Assembly (NCBI GenBank): GCA_021161965.1
Contig: JAGGZP010000015.1
Location: 1-8,005 of the forward strand
DNA from: a bacterium
Lineage (GTDB): Bacteria > Patescibacteriota > Patescibacteriia > UBA2591 > JAGGZP01
Length of the DNA: 8,005 bases
Reading direction: 5' to 3'
The translations under genes and the position numbers were made by a program. Numbering within the stretch: the first letter of the stretch is position 1; every line of letters starts with the position of its first letter. Below, piece after piece: positions 1-7,225 of this stretch. The notes under the pieces were generated by a model. That model had not been told where the DNA came from. It ran no database searches and saw nothing but the letters and a program-made list of their open reading frames with translations.

Positions 1-2
1 CC

Positions 3-2633
3 CAGAAAGAAGGTTGTATACTTTTCTTAGATAAATCATTAAAAGATAGCGAGGGAAATGTTTTAACTACTTACAATAGTTTGGCAACTTATAAAAAATC
101 AAAAGAAGTAAACGATCGATTAATTACTCCGGTTAGTTGTGAAAGTGAAGGAGAAATAGATTGTGAAGATCCTAATAATAAAAATACGGATTATTGTAAA
201 TACTGTTATCCTTATGGTCAAACTAGTAATGATACTAATTTGATTTTAAAAGTTCAAAGAGATAGAATTTGTGGTCAATGGTTAAGTTGTATTAGTTCTC
301 ATTCTGTTTGGGATAAACAATTAGGAAAATATGAAGAAGTTTGTGATGCTTATATGCGCTGTGATAAATTAACTGGTTCTGGTTCTGGAGCAAGATGTAC
401 CCATTTTATTAATGAACCAGATGAAATTTTAGACGAAAAAAAGTATAAAGAACGAGATATTTCTTGGTCAGGAATGGATTATTCCGGTTTATCAATTTCT
501 AATATGTTGCCAGTAGAGAAAATGGAGCCAATTTTAACTAATTCAACCTATGGAATTTATGATTTAGCTATTGATGGTCTTTGTTATTCTGAAGAAGGTA
601 CTACCAATAATCAGAAATGTTGCTCAAATAATGATTGTCCATCCCGTTATCATTGTTATAAAGCCGGAACTACAGAATCACCAACTTGTATTTCCAAAAC
701 TGTTCGGGCTTATCCTGAAGCCGAATCACCTTATCAAGATTCAGTTAAAGAGTATTATTCCAATGTAAATACTTGTATTACAGGAGAAGGAGGCGATCAA
801 AATTATCAAAATTGTCAGGGATGGTATACAAAAGCAACTTACGGAAATACTTATACATTTTATTATCAGAAAGGAATAACTCCACCTGATGCAGTTTATA
901 CAGACACTGGCGAAAAAGCCGATTCTTGTAATGTTGCTTCTGGTTCAACAATTGGAACTGATCCCAATAATAGACCTTGTGCACTTTTAACAAAAACAAC
1001 TGAGGCAATTGGTTTGCGCGGATTCTGTTTAGAACCAGATAAAACAAAACCTGATGATATTAATGCTTGTATAACTTGGTGGCCAGGAAGTGCAACTGGC
1101 GATATTGATGTTAATCAATACTACACAAGTGCAGGATATATCCCGACAAGGAGATATTATGGGGTAGAAAAAAAAGAGGCATTTAATCTTTATAACAGTG
1201 ATGATATAGGAACAGATAAAGTGGGTGAGATAGAATATTCTGGTAAGTCTGGTGATTGTGGTAATAGCTGTCCGGGCGTTGATAATAATAACGCTCAATA
1301 TTTTTGTTTTGACATAGATGATCGTGATAATCCTACGTGTAAAAATAATAAAGAAGAGGGTAGCTTAACAATTAATCTCCCTTACAAAGGCACAACTGTT
1401 TATAAAAGTGAAATTAAAGAAATAGATTTCAATGTTTATAGCGATGATAAATGGTGTGGTATAGGAGACCGTTCCGGCTGGGATGAAATGAAAAATGGAA
1501 AATGGTTACATGGTGATGACGAGTCAAAAGATTTTGAGGCAAGCTGGGCTGATGGGGATGATTGGTTAAAAATAAATCCACAATTTGATGATGAGGGAAA
1601 ATTAGAATCTTTTAAGTTCAATGCCTGTGATGGAAGTCCTGATGATGGCGGTTTTGGATTGCATAAAATTAAGATAGTTATAAAGCCTGGGGCAAAAAAA
1701 ATTCTTGAAATCTTTGACAATCCGGCAATTGCTTATACAAATCGAGTTAATAATGTAAATGGTAGCGGAAAGAATTTTTATGGAGATACAGAAAAAATAG
1801 ATGGTAAAACTATCGATTCTCCTTGTTCTCCTTGGGGAGCAATCGGCGGAGTTAATTTTGTAAGCGGTAAACCGTATTATGTTTACGAAAAAGAAGGTTG
1901 TGGTGTTGGAACAATTGATTCAGATTCAATTTACTCATCAGAAAATAAAATTTATGAAAATCTTTTTGCAAAATATAATAGATATTATAACTTATCTTCC
2001 GACACCTTGAAGTATGAGAGTGGTCCAAATACTGTAGATAAAACCCAAAACTACCACCAGGGTCCTCCTTATGTTGCCTCAGTTACTTGTGATGAGTCTG
2101 GAGAATGTAATATAAAAAATCTAAATAAAATTACTATTGGTAAAACCGATTCAGGAACAATTTCAGTTAAAGCTCCTTATACTGCTGTTTTGAAATTTTA
2201 TGCTTGGGCTAATAAAGACCAAATGCCAATTAGAGAAATTGCCGTTGATTGGGGCGATGGTACGATTCAACAATATTCTGGCCTAATGGCAAAAAATCAT
2301 AAACCAAAATGCTGCGAATCAAATAATAGTTGTAATAATATATCAGCAGGCAGTAATGAAACGGTTTATGATTCAGCTGGTGACGCAACGCCTTATCTCA
2401 ATTTTGGCAATGTTCCTGATGCGTGTACACCAAAATATTTCCTTTTAGCTCATACTTATACTGAACCAGGTACTTATACTCCTAAAGTTTATATCAAAGA
2501 CAACTGGGGCTGGTGTAATGGTAATAATGCTTATGCTGGAGACAATTCTTGTCTTGATCCGGATAATGATCCTTCGACACCTACACCATCCAATTTCGGC
2601 ACATCCGGACCAAAAATTGAAGTAAGCAAATAA
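3..2633 (+). CDS. Large Cys-rich secreted/surface protein with C-terminal PKD domain, 5'-truncated by window edge
   Basis: The frame is open from the first complete codon (position 3) to TAA at 2631-2633, giving 876 visible residues with no stop upstream. The TTG at 81 is therefore not a credible start; the real start and any signal peptide lie outside the window. About 38 cysteines are spread along the chain, many in clusters. Bases 270-362 encode C-G-Q-W-L-S-C followed by further Cys, a pattern I recall from large CPR surface proteins. Bases 618-689 and 1257-1340 encode two related knots that both contain CP and end C-x10-C with PT before the last Cys. The C-terminus is PKD-like: WGDG at 2250-2261 and HTYTEPGTYTPKVYIKDNWG from 2451. 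No membrane segment is visible. A disulfide-stabilised extracellular adhesin or secretion-apparatus partner is inferred from this and from the VirB6-like gene downstream; the exact function is unknown. Confidence 0.85.
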   Translation, partial: QKEGCILFLDKSLKDSEGNVLTTYNSLATYKKSKEVNDRLITPVSCESEGEIDCEDPNNKNTDYCKYCYPYGQTSNDTNLILKVQRDRICGQWLSCISSHSVWDKQLGKYEEVCDAYMRCDKLTGSGSGARCTHFINEPDEILDEKKYKERDISWSGMDYSGLSISNMLPVEKMEPILTNSTYGIYDLAIDGLCYSEEGTTNNQKCCSNNDCPSRYHCYKAGTTESPTCISKTVRAYPEAESPYQDSVKEYYSNVNTCITGEGGDQNYQNCQGWYTKATYGNTYTFYYQKGITPPDAVYTDTGEKADSCNVASGSTIGTDPNNRPCALLTKTTEAIGLRGFCLEPDKTKPDDINACITWWPGSATGDIDVNQYYTSAGYIPTRRYYGVEKKEAFNLYNSDDIGTDKVGEIEYSGKSGDCGNSCPGVDNNNAQYFCFDIDDRDNPTCKNNKEEGSLTINLPYKGTTVYKSEIKEIDFNVYSDDKWCGIGDRSGWDEMKNGKWLHGDDESKDFEASWADGDDWLKINPQFDDEGKLESFKFNACDGSPDDGGFGLHKIKIVIKPGAKKILEIFDNPAIAYTNRVNNVNGSGKNFYGDTEKIDGKTIDSPCSPWGAIGGVNFVSGKPYYVYEKEGCGVGTIDSDSIYSSENKIYENLFAKYNRYYNLSSDTLKYESGPNTVDKTQNYHQGPPYVASVTCDESGECNIKNLNKITIGKTDSGTISVKAPYTAVLKFYAWANKDQMPIREIAVDWGDGTIQQYSGLMAKNHKPKCCESNNSCNNISAGSNETVYDSAGDATPYLNFGNVPDACTPKYFLLAHTYTEPGTYTPKVYIKDNWGWCNGNNAYAGDNSCLDPDNDPSTPTPSNFGTSGPKIEVSK

Positions 2634-2636
2634 TTT

Positions 2637-2650
2637 TCAATGATCAATGA
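2637..2650. repeat. Two tandem copies of TCAATGA (7 bp)
   Basis: TCAATGA occurs twice head to tail (2637-2643 and 2644-2650) just after the stop codon of the Cys-rich protein gene. One base later the next heptamer array begins, with an unrelated unit. Two copies alone would be unremarkable; the interest is the shared 7-bp period with the other arrays in this gap. Confidence 0.6.
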
Positions 2651-2651
2651 G

Positions 2652-2686
2652 TAAAAAATAAAATATAAAATATAAAAAATAAAAAA
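2652..2686. repeat. Five tandem 7-bp units of consensus TAAAAWA
   Basis: Five consecutive heptamers run from 2652 to 2686. Units 1, 4 and 5 are TAAAAAA; units 2 and 3 are TAAAATA. Such A-rich DNA could be intrinsically curved. From the end of this array to 2754 I see only more AT-rich sequence, with 8-bp-spaced AAATTGAG/AAATTGAA/TCATTGAA motifs and no convincing gene or terminator. Confidence 0.7.
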
Positions 2687-2754
2687 CACAAACCAAAAAC
2701 GAAAAAATTTTTAACTTCTAGTTTACTTAAATTGAGAAATTGAATCATTGAAAA

Positions 2755-2845
2755 TTTCACCCCTCACTTGGCACTATATAATGTGCCAAGTAAATAAATG
2801 ATGTTATTTAGAGGCTTATGTCAAAGAACCAAGTGAGGGGTGAAA
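2755..2845. mobile_element. 91-bp MITE/REPIN-like element with 17-bp perfect terminal inverted repeats
   Basis: The left arm TTTCACCCCTCACTTGG (2755-2771) is the exact reverse complement of the right arm at 2829-2845. The 8-bp word ATTGAAAA abuts both ends (2747-2754 and 2846-2853), as a target-site duplication would. The element is too short to encode a protein. Its C/G-rich arms stand out from the AT-rich surroundings. Internally it carries a 9-bp palindrome stem (2766-2774 with 2783-2791) and a 7-bp stem (TAAATAA 2791-2797 with TTATTTA 2804-2810). It can fold either as one 17-bp stem or as an 11-bp stem (2755-2765 with 2835-2845) closing two hairpins. A non-autonomous element moved in trans, or a pair of inverted REP-like units used by a Y1 transposase, is an inference. 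The caveat is that ATTGAAAA also belongs to the local simple repeats. Confidence 0.6.
2766..2791. promoter_or_regulatory. Perfect 9-bp palindrome with TATAAT in its loop; possible operator/promoter or hairpin
   Basis: ACTTGGCAC (2766-2774) and GTGCCAAGT (2783-2791) are exact reverse complements around the 8-bp loop TATATAAT. The loop contains a perfect -10 hexamer (2777-2782) on the + strand. No good -35 box sits 16-18 bp upstream: ATTTCA at 2754-2759 is poor, and TTGAAA at 2748-2753 is 23 bp away. The arrangement could be a repressor site over a weak promoter for the VirB6-like gene, or simply a structural part of the 91-bp element. It is not a classical terminator because no T-run follows the stem. 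Confidence 0.35.
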
Positions 2846-2886
2846 ATTGAAAATTGAAAATTGATTTTTGCATTTTGCATTTTGCA
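2842..2886. repeat. Two adjacent heptamer arrays: GAAAATT x3 then TTTTGCA x3
   Basis: GAAAATT is repeated three times at 2842-2862. After GAT, TTTTGCA is repeated three times at 2866-2886, followed by a partial TTT. The arrays form the leader directly upstream of the ATG at 2896. They read through in frame from TTG at 2854, which produces a spurious 14-residue N-terminal extension made of repeat-encoded residues. Both units are 7 bp, so a change of one copy would shift the reading frame of that extension. Because the true start is downstream of the arrays, this would alter the leader and not the protein. Confidence 0.8.
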
Positions 2887-2895
2887 TTTAAAAAT

Positions 2896-5718
2896 ATGTT
2901 TAAATTTTCTCGAAAAAAAATTGCTTTTTTGTCGCTGCTTATTGTAGCTACTGTTTTTGTTTTCCTTTTTCCAAAATTTGCTGGCGCTATTCCAAGTCCA
3001 AAAGATATGGCTATTCGCGGTTTTGGTTGGATTGTTGTTCAATTAGTTGATCTTTTCGGAAAATTGCTTTTGGTAATTGTTCATCTTTTAATTTCTGTTG
3101 CGCAATACAATGATTTTATGAATTCTCCAGCCGTAACAACTGGTTGGGTTATTATTCGTGATTTAGTTAATATGTTTTTTGTAGTTATTCTTTTGATTAT
3201 TGCTTTTGGGACAACTTTAAAAATTGAAAGATATTCTTATCGTCGCCTTTTGGGCCCTTTAGTTTTAGCGGTTATTTTAGTTAATTTTTCAAAATTGATT
3301 TGCGGACTTTTAATTGATATTTCTCAGGTAGTAATGTTAACTTTTGTTAATGCTTTTAAAGATGCTGCTGCTGGAAATTTTGCCGAAATGCTTGGATTGA
3401 CAAAGTTATTGTCACTTTCTGGTAGTGCAGAAGCGGCTGATATGGGAACATTAGAAGTAGTTTCATCTTATCTTTTGGCTTTAATTTTAGTTATTTTAGC
3501 AGTTATTGTTACTGGAGTAATTACTGTTATTTTGCTTTTTAGAATTATTGTTTTATGGTTTTTAACAATGCTTTCCCCATTTGCTTTTGCTGGCCAAGTT
3601 TTGCCAGCTACTCAAAGATATGTTTCCCAATGGTGGCAAAAATTTGGTAATCAGGTAATTGTTGGTCCTGTTTTGGCATTTTTTCTTTGGGTAAGCTTAG
3701 CAATTACTCAACAAACAAACGGCGATTTAACTCAGACAGGAATTCAGGATCAACCAAGCGGAGAAACTGTTGCTGCTGGTGTATCATCTCCTTTAAGTGC
3801 AGCAATTTCCGAAATTGGTGAGTCAAAAAATCTTTTAAGTTATGCAATTGGTATTGCAATGTTAATGGGCGCTTTAATGGCTGCTCAGCAATTAGGGGTT
3901 GCTGGTGGCCAATTTGCCGGCCGCGTCTCCGGAAACATAACTAATTTTGCCAAAGGAATGGCTACTGGAAGAATTGGTCCATTGAGTGGAATTAGAGATA
4001 GAATTATGACAATAAAGGGAGGCTGGGAAGCATCGCGAGAGGCATTGAAACGAAGACGTTTAGCTCCATTTCGTGAAATGGGAATTAGAGCAGCAGAAAA
4101 AGTGGCAGGAGTTGGTGCAAAGTATCGCGAAATGCCTCGCCGAGTTCTTTTAGGAAAATCAGCTGAGGATTTTAAAAAGGAGGCCGAAAGAAAAAGAGAG
4201 GAAGCTCGTCGTTTAAGAGAAGAAGCCCAAGATATGTCCAAACCTTTAACGCCAATTGAAAGAGATAGATTAATGGCTAAAGCCGATCGTCTTGACAAAA
4301 GTGCAAATTGGGAAGAAAGAAAAGCGCGAATAGCCCATTGGATTGCACCAACATTTAGAGGTGCGAAAATAGAACCTGATTTAATGAAAGCAAATAAGTT
4401 AGAAGTTGAAGCTATGGAATTAGAAAAAAGGATTAAAGAAGGTGGTGATTTATGGGAAAAATCAAAAATTGCTCAGGAAAAGTTGAATGAAGCAAAAGTA
4501 AGGGGTGATGAAAAAGCAGTAAAAGCTGCACAGAAAGAAGTTTCTCGAGTGCAAGAGTCAATTAATGATATAAAGAGAAGAGTTAATAACAAACGAAAAG
4601 AAGCAGCACGTATCCGTTACGGAATTCCAGGAATACCAACTGTGGAAGAGGCTAAAAAACAAGCAGATATTTTAGAAAGAGAAATAGAAAAAATAAGAAA
4701 TATCGATTTAAAACAAGCAATAAAAGAGTATGAAGATGTTAAAAAACGAGAAAATCCAGAATCTAAATTAAATCATTTGATAAATGTACAAAAAAAGCAT
4801 CAAACAGAGAAGCCAAGTGAAAAAGATCCACATTATAGCGATTGGAAAAGAGAAGATGATGAGCTTAAACGAAAGATTGAGAATTTACAGGCAGCGATTA
4901 CTAGTGGTAAGGCAGAAAAAGAATATAAAGAAAAAATTAAACCTTATCTTAATCGGATAGAGGATATAGAAAGAGAAATAGACGAAAGAAATAAAGTATT
5001 AGATATTTTAAGAAAATCGGCAAGTACTCGAGAAAAAATAATTGAAAAGATTACTCCAACTGGTAAATACGCTCTAGATTATTTAAAACACGCTGATTAT
5101 GACCGTATTTTGACAATGGTAAAACGTCTACCTAAAGATCCAGACAAATTAGCTAGAATGATCAAAAATCCAGAAAACAATGACCAAGCAGCAGCTGCAT
5201 CTTTAAAACTTTTAAAATATTATAAAGGAGAAAGAGAAAAACCAGGAGGAGGAGAAGTTGGTGACCTTTCTTTTGCTGATTTTTTCAAGAAGAAAATTGG
5301 TATTACATTAAATAATGCAGCGTTAAAATACAATTTTCATCCAGATGTTCAAAAAGACTTAGATATTAAAATTAATTCGGCAATCCAAGCTGAGGCAGGA
5401 ATAAAAGCATTAATGGATTCGTTACAAAAACAGGGTATTTCATTTCGAGATATTACCACTGAGATAGAGGATTCGTTAGAAAAGATAGATTTTGCAAAAT
5501 TGAGAACAGATTTAGATAATTTGGCAAAAAGAATTAACAATTTAATTAAAGATAAGAAAATAGTTAGTTGGCAGCAGAGACAAAGCGCTCAGTCAATAAT
5601 TAATAGGATAAATAATTTAAAGAGTTTGAGTGAAAAACCAGAGGCAGAAGATGAAAACACAGATGAGGGCAAAAAGATTCGTGTAGAAATTAATGATTTA
5701 TTAAGTTCGCTTAAGTAA
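2896..5718 (+). CDS. VirB6/TrbL-like polytopic membrane protein with long charged cytoplasmic tail (type IV secretion-like system)
   Basis: The start is placed at ATG 2896 (940 residues), because the in-frame TTG at 2854 lies inside tandem repeats and the ATG opens a classical signal/anchor (KFSRKK, then hydrophobic residues 9-25 and AGA). No Shine-Dalgarno sequence is evident. Further membrane segments are seen near residues 43-70, 84-105, 117-140, 190-235, 253-270 and 314-335. Motifs such as RDLVNMFFVVILLIIAFGT, YRRLLG and ILVNFSK resemble the VirB6/TrbL-type proteins of CPR bacteria. These form the inner-membrane channel of type IV secretion systems. From about residue 375 to 940 the protein is soluble, Lys/Glu/Arg-rich and mostly coiled coil (for example 421-445, 498-575, 583-710), with a more globular helical part at about 715-890. 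VirB6 proteins are usually near 300 residues, so the tail is a large addition. The downstream gene begins 4 bp after the stop, indicating cotranscription. Confidence 0.8.
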   Translation: MFKFSRKKIAFLSLLIVATVFVFLFPKFAGAIPSPKDMAIRGFGWIVVQLVDLFGKLLLVIVHLLISVAQYNDFMNSPAVTTGWVIIRDLVNMFFVVILLIIAFGTTLKIERYSYRRLLGPLVLAVILVNFSKLICGLLIDISQVVMLTFVNAFKDAAAGNFAEMLGLTKLLSLSGSAEAADMGTLEVVSSYLLALILVILAVIVTGVITVILLFRIIVLWFLTMLSPFAFAGQVLPATQRYVSQWWQKFGNQVIVGPVLAFFLWVSLAITQQTNGDLTQTGIQDQPSGETVAAGVSSPLSAAISEIGESKNLLSYAIGIAMLMGALMAAQQLGVAGGQFAGRVSGNITNFAKGMATGRIGPLSGIRDRIMTIKGGWEASREALKRRRLAPFREMGIRAAEKVAGVGAKYREMPRRVLLGKSAEDFKKEAERKREEARRLREEAQDMSKPLTPIERDRLMAKADRLDKSANWEERKARIAHWIAPTFRGAKIEPDLMKANKLEVEAMELEKRIKEGGDLWEKSKIAQEKLNEAKVRGDEKAVKAAQKEVSRVQESINDIKRRVNNKRKEAARIRYGIPGIPTVEEAKKQADILEREIEKIRNIDLKQAIKEYEDVKKRENPESKLNHLINVQKKHQTEKPSEKDPHYSDWKREDDELKRKIENLQAAITSGKAEKEYKEKIKPYLNRIEDIEREIDERNKVLDILRKSASTREKIIEKITPTGKYALDYLKHADYDRILTMVKRLPKDPDKLARMIKNPENNDQAAAASLKLLKYYKGEREKPGGGEVGDLSFADFFKKKIGITLNNAALKYNFHPDVQKDLDIKINSAIQAEAGIKALMDSLQKQGISFRDITTEIEDSLEKIDFAKLRTDLDNLAKRINNLIKDKKIVSWQQRQSAQSIINRINNLKSLSEKPEAEDENTDEGKKIRVEINDLLSSLK

Positions 5719-5722
5719 AATT

Positions 5723-7141
5723 ATGAATAATCAAGAAATAAAAAAACAGCTAATTTCTCCAGAAGTAAAAAGTATTTTTTCAGATTTGGAGAAAAAATAT
5801 GGTTTCTATCAATATTTTTTGTATAATCTTTCGTTAAAACTTTTAACAAAAGAATTAGTAGTTGATGACATCGCTAATTATTTGAAAATTAAATTTGATT
5901 TAAATGATGAACAAATAAAAAATTTTCGCCAAGATTTCTTTTCATTGGATGTAATTAAAAAAATTATTGGTTCAACAGAGAAACAAAAAGATGTTTTGAA
6001 AACAGAATCAGAAGAAGATGAAAAGGAAATTGAAGAAATTAAAAAAGAAATACCTGAAATCAAACAAAAAATCAGTTACGACCAGGCAATTAAAAATGTG
6101 ATTAATGAAACTAAATTATCTTTTGAAGATAAAATTTTAGAAAAGCGTTTTAAAAATATTGCTCTTTCCTATTTGAAAGACATTCGTGATGAAATTTTAA
6201 CCAAAGAAAATTTAATGCGTTCAAAAAAAATTGGCGGGATGGAATACAACGAGGAATTAGCTAATAAAATTATTACTTCTTTAAAGACTCAAAAACCACA
6301 GATTAAAGTTGAAAAACCAGAAGAGATAAAAAAACCAGATTTAGCCGAAGGATTATTAACACCGAAAGAAATGGTTGAGGAGGAAAAAATTTCAGCACCA
6401 ATACCCCAAAAACCACCTGTTATGCCAATTGAAAAAGAAAAGAAAGAAATTCCAGAAATACCAAAACAGACTGCAGCAAGGCAAAGAGCTCCAGAAATAA
6501 GCGGGGGCGAAATGAAAAAAGAAATTCCTGAGAAAGTAGAAATTCCCCAAGAACCAAAAATTGTTAAAAAAGAAGAGAAGAGTCCCGAAAAAGAAGTGAG
6601 CGAATTAACAAAAAGAAAATTTGAAAAAGGCGCTTTAAATCCACCGATTGAATTACCTCAAGAAAAATTAGGTGCTGAAAAGATTGAAACAACATCTACC
6701 CCATCAATTCCAACAGCAAGTAAAAAAGCAGAAGAAAAAGTAGAAGAGCCATTAATAATTCATCGGCCAAGCGAACCATCAGTTAAACCGAAAATTGAAG
6801 AAGTTAAAGTGACTCCAAAGGTTTATGGTCCTATTGATGAATTAAGAAATATTACTCTTGAAGACTGGCGGAGATATGGGAATAACAAAGTTGCTGCTTC
6901 ACGGATTAAAGATAAAATAGATCTTTTAGAAGATGAATCAATTACAAAAAAAGCAGAAGGGATTAAAGCTTGGAAAAATTCCGAAGTAAATAAACTATAT
7001 TTGGAAATTAGTAGCGAAGCAATTAATCAAGGTAAAACAATTTCCGAAATTATTGCACAACGCCAGAGAGAAAATAAGCCGTTTTTGACAATCGAAGAAT
7101 TTAACACTATAGCTGATCTGAATCAGGAATTAAGATTCTAA
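5723..7141 (+). CDS. Uncharacterised soluble helical protein of a CPR secretion-type operon
   Basis: The 472-residue protein starts at ATG 5723, 4 bp after the VirB6-like gene, without a visible Shine-Dalgarno sequence. It has no signal peptide or membrane segment, so it is probably cytoplasmic. Three parts can be seen. Residues 5-83 form a helical N-terminal domain, and 117-187 a second helical domain containing RFKNIALSYLKDIRDE and KIGGMEY. Residues 190-365 are a low-complexity Pro/Glu/Lys-rich linker, probably disordered. Residues 366-472 form a compact C-terminal domain with GPIDELRNITLEDWRR, KKAEGIKAWKNSEVNKLYLE and TIEEFNTIADLNQELRF. I recall the second and third parts as recurring in Parcubacteria, but know no family name or activity. 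Tight coupling to a VirB6-like gene suggests a cytoplasmic adaptor or cargo-handling factor; this is inference. Confidence 0.8.
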   Translation: MNNQEIKKQLISPEVKSIFSDLEKKYGFYQYFLYNLSLKLLTKELVVDDIANYLKIKFDLNDEQIKNFRQDFFSLDVIKKIIGSTEKQKDVLKTESEEDEKEIEEIKKEIPEIKQKISYDQAIKNVINETKLSFEDKILEKRFKNIALSYLKDIRDEILTKENLMRSKKIGGMEYNEELANKIITSLKTQKPQIKVEKPEEIKKPDLAEGLLTPKEMVEEEKISAPIPQKPPVMPIEKEKKEIPEIPKQTAARQRAPEISGGEMKKEIPEKVEIPQEPKIVKKEEKSPEKEVSELTKRKFEKGALNPPIELPQEKLGAEKIETTSTPSIPTASKKAEEKVEEPLIIHRPSEPSVKPKIEEVKVTPKVYGPIDELRNITLEDWRRYGNNKVAASRIKDKIDLLEDESITKKAEGIKAWKNSEVNKLYLEISSEAINQGKTISEIIAQRQRENKPFLTIEEFNTIADLNQELRF

Positions 7142-7143
7142 AG

Positions 7144-7162
7144 TAGCTTATTAGCTTATTAG
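7144..7162. repeat. Left arm of imperfect inverted repeat bracketing the four-helix-bundle gene (8-bp units)
   Basis: TAGCTTATTAGCTTATTAG is built from two TAGCTTAT units plus TAG and starts 3 bp after the stop of the 472-residue protein gene. Its reverse complement matches 7546-7564, on the other side of the four-helix-bundle gene, at 17 of 19 positions. On a transcript the two could pair over about 19 bp and loop out the whole cassette. Confidence 0.55.
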
Positions 7163-7166
7163 AAGG

Positions 7167-7187
7167 ATGAAAAAGAAGATAATATAG
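7167..7187 (+). other. Disrupted natural start of the four-helix-bundle gene (1-nt frameshift in an A-run)
   Basis: ATG at 7167 opens a six-codon frame ending at TAG 7185-7187. The A-run at 7170-7174 has five A. With six, translation from this ATG would enter the frame of the four-helix-bundle gene, encoding MKKEDNIAH then SYKDLIVWQKA and running into the ATG at 7226. SYKDLIVWQKA is the characteristic N-terminus of this family, so the frame was probably intact originally. AGAAGG (7161-7166) directly abuts the ATG. A -1 ribosomal slip after AAA AAG would also rescue the frame. A sequencing or assembly error in the homopolymer is equally possible. Confidence 0.7.
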
Positions 7188-7225
7188 CACACTCGTATAA
7201 AGATTTAATAGTTTGGCAAAAAGCG

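Larger units (their letters stand above)
2632..2756. repeat. Spaced 12-bp perfect inverted repeat around the AT-rich part of the gap
   Basis: AATTTTCAATGA at 2632-2643, which overlaps the stop codon of the Cys-rich gene, is the exact reverse complement of TCATTGAAAATT at 2745-2756. About 100 bp lie between the arms. The right arm runs into the left edge of the 91-bp element at 2755. The sequence is AT-rich and related to the tandem repeats nearby, so the pairing may be a by-product of shared simple repeats rather than a functional hairpin. Confidence 0.5.

Noticed and set aside
81..83. TTG as the start of the Cys-rich protein
   Set aside because: The frame is open to the left edge of the window, with coding-like sequence from position 3; the start lies upstream of the window.
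2766..2791. Rho-independent terminator after the Cys-rich gene
   Set aside because: The hairpin is followed by TAAATAAATG, not a T-run, and the loop and stem fit better with the larger inverted-repeat element.
2637..2886. CRISPR-like array
   Set aside because: The units are 7-bp tandem repeats without spacers; no 23-40 bp repeat with unique spacers and no cas gene.
3885..4298. Antisense open frame of 137 codons, and similar antisense or overlapping frames elsewhere
   Set aside because: They lie fully inside well-supported genes on the + strand, have shadow-like composition (Ser/Ile/Leu/Phe-rich) and show no recognisable domain or start signal.
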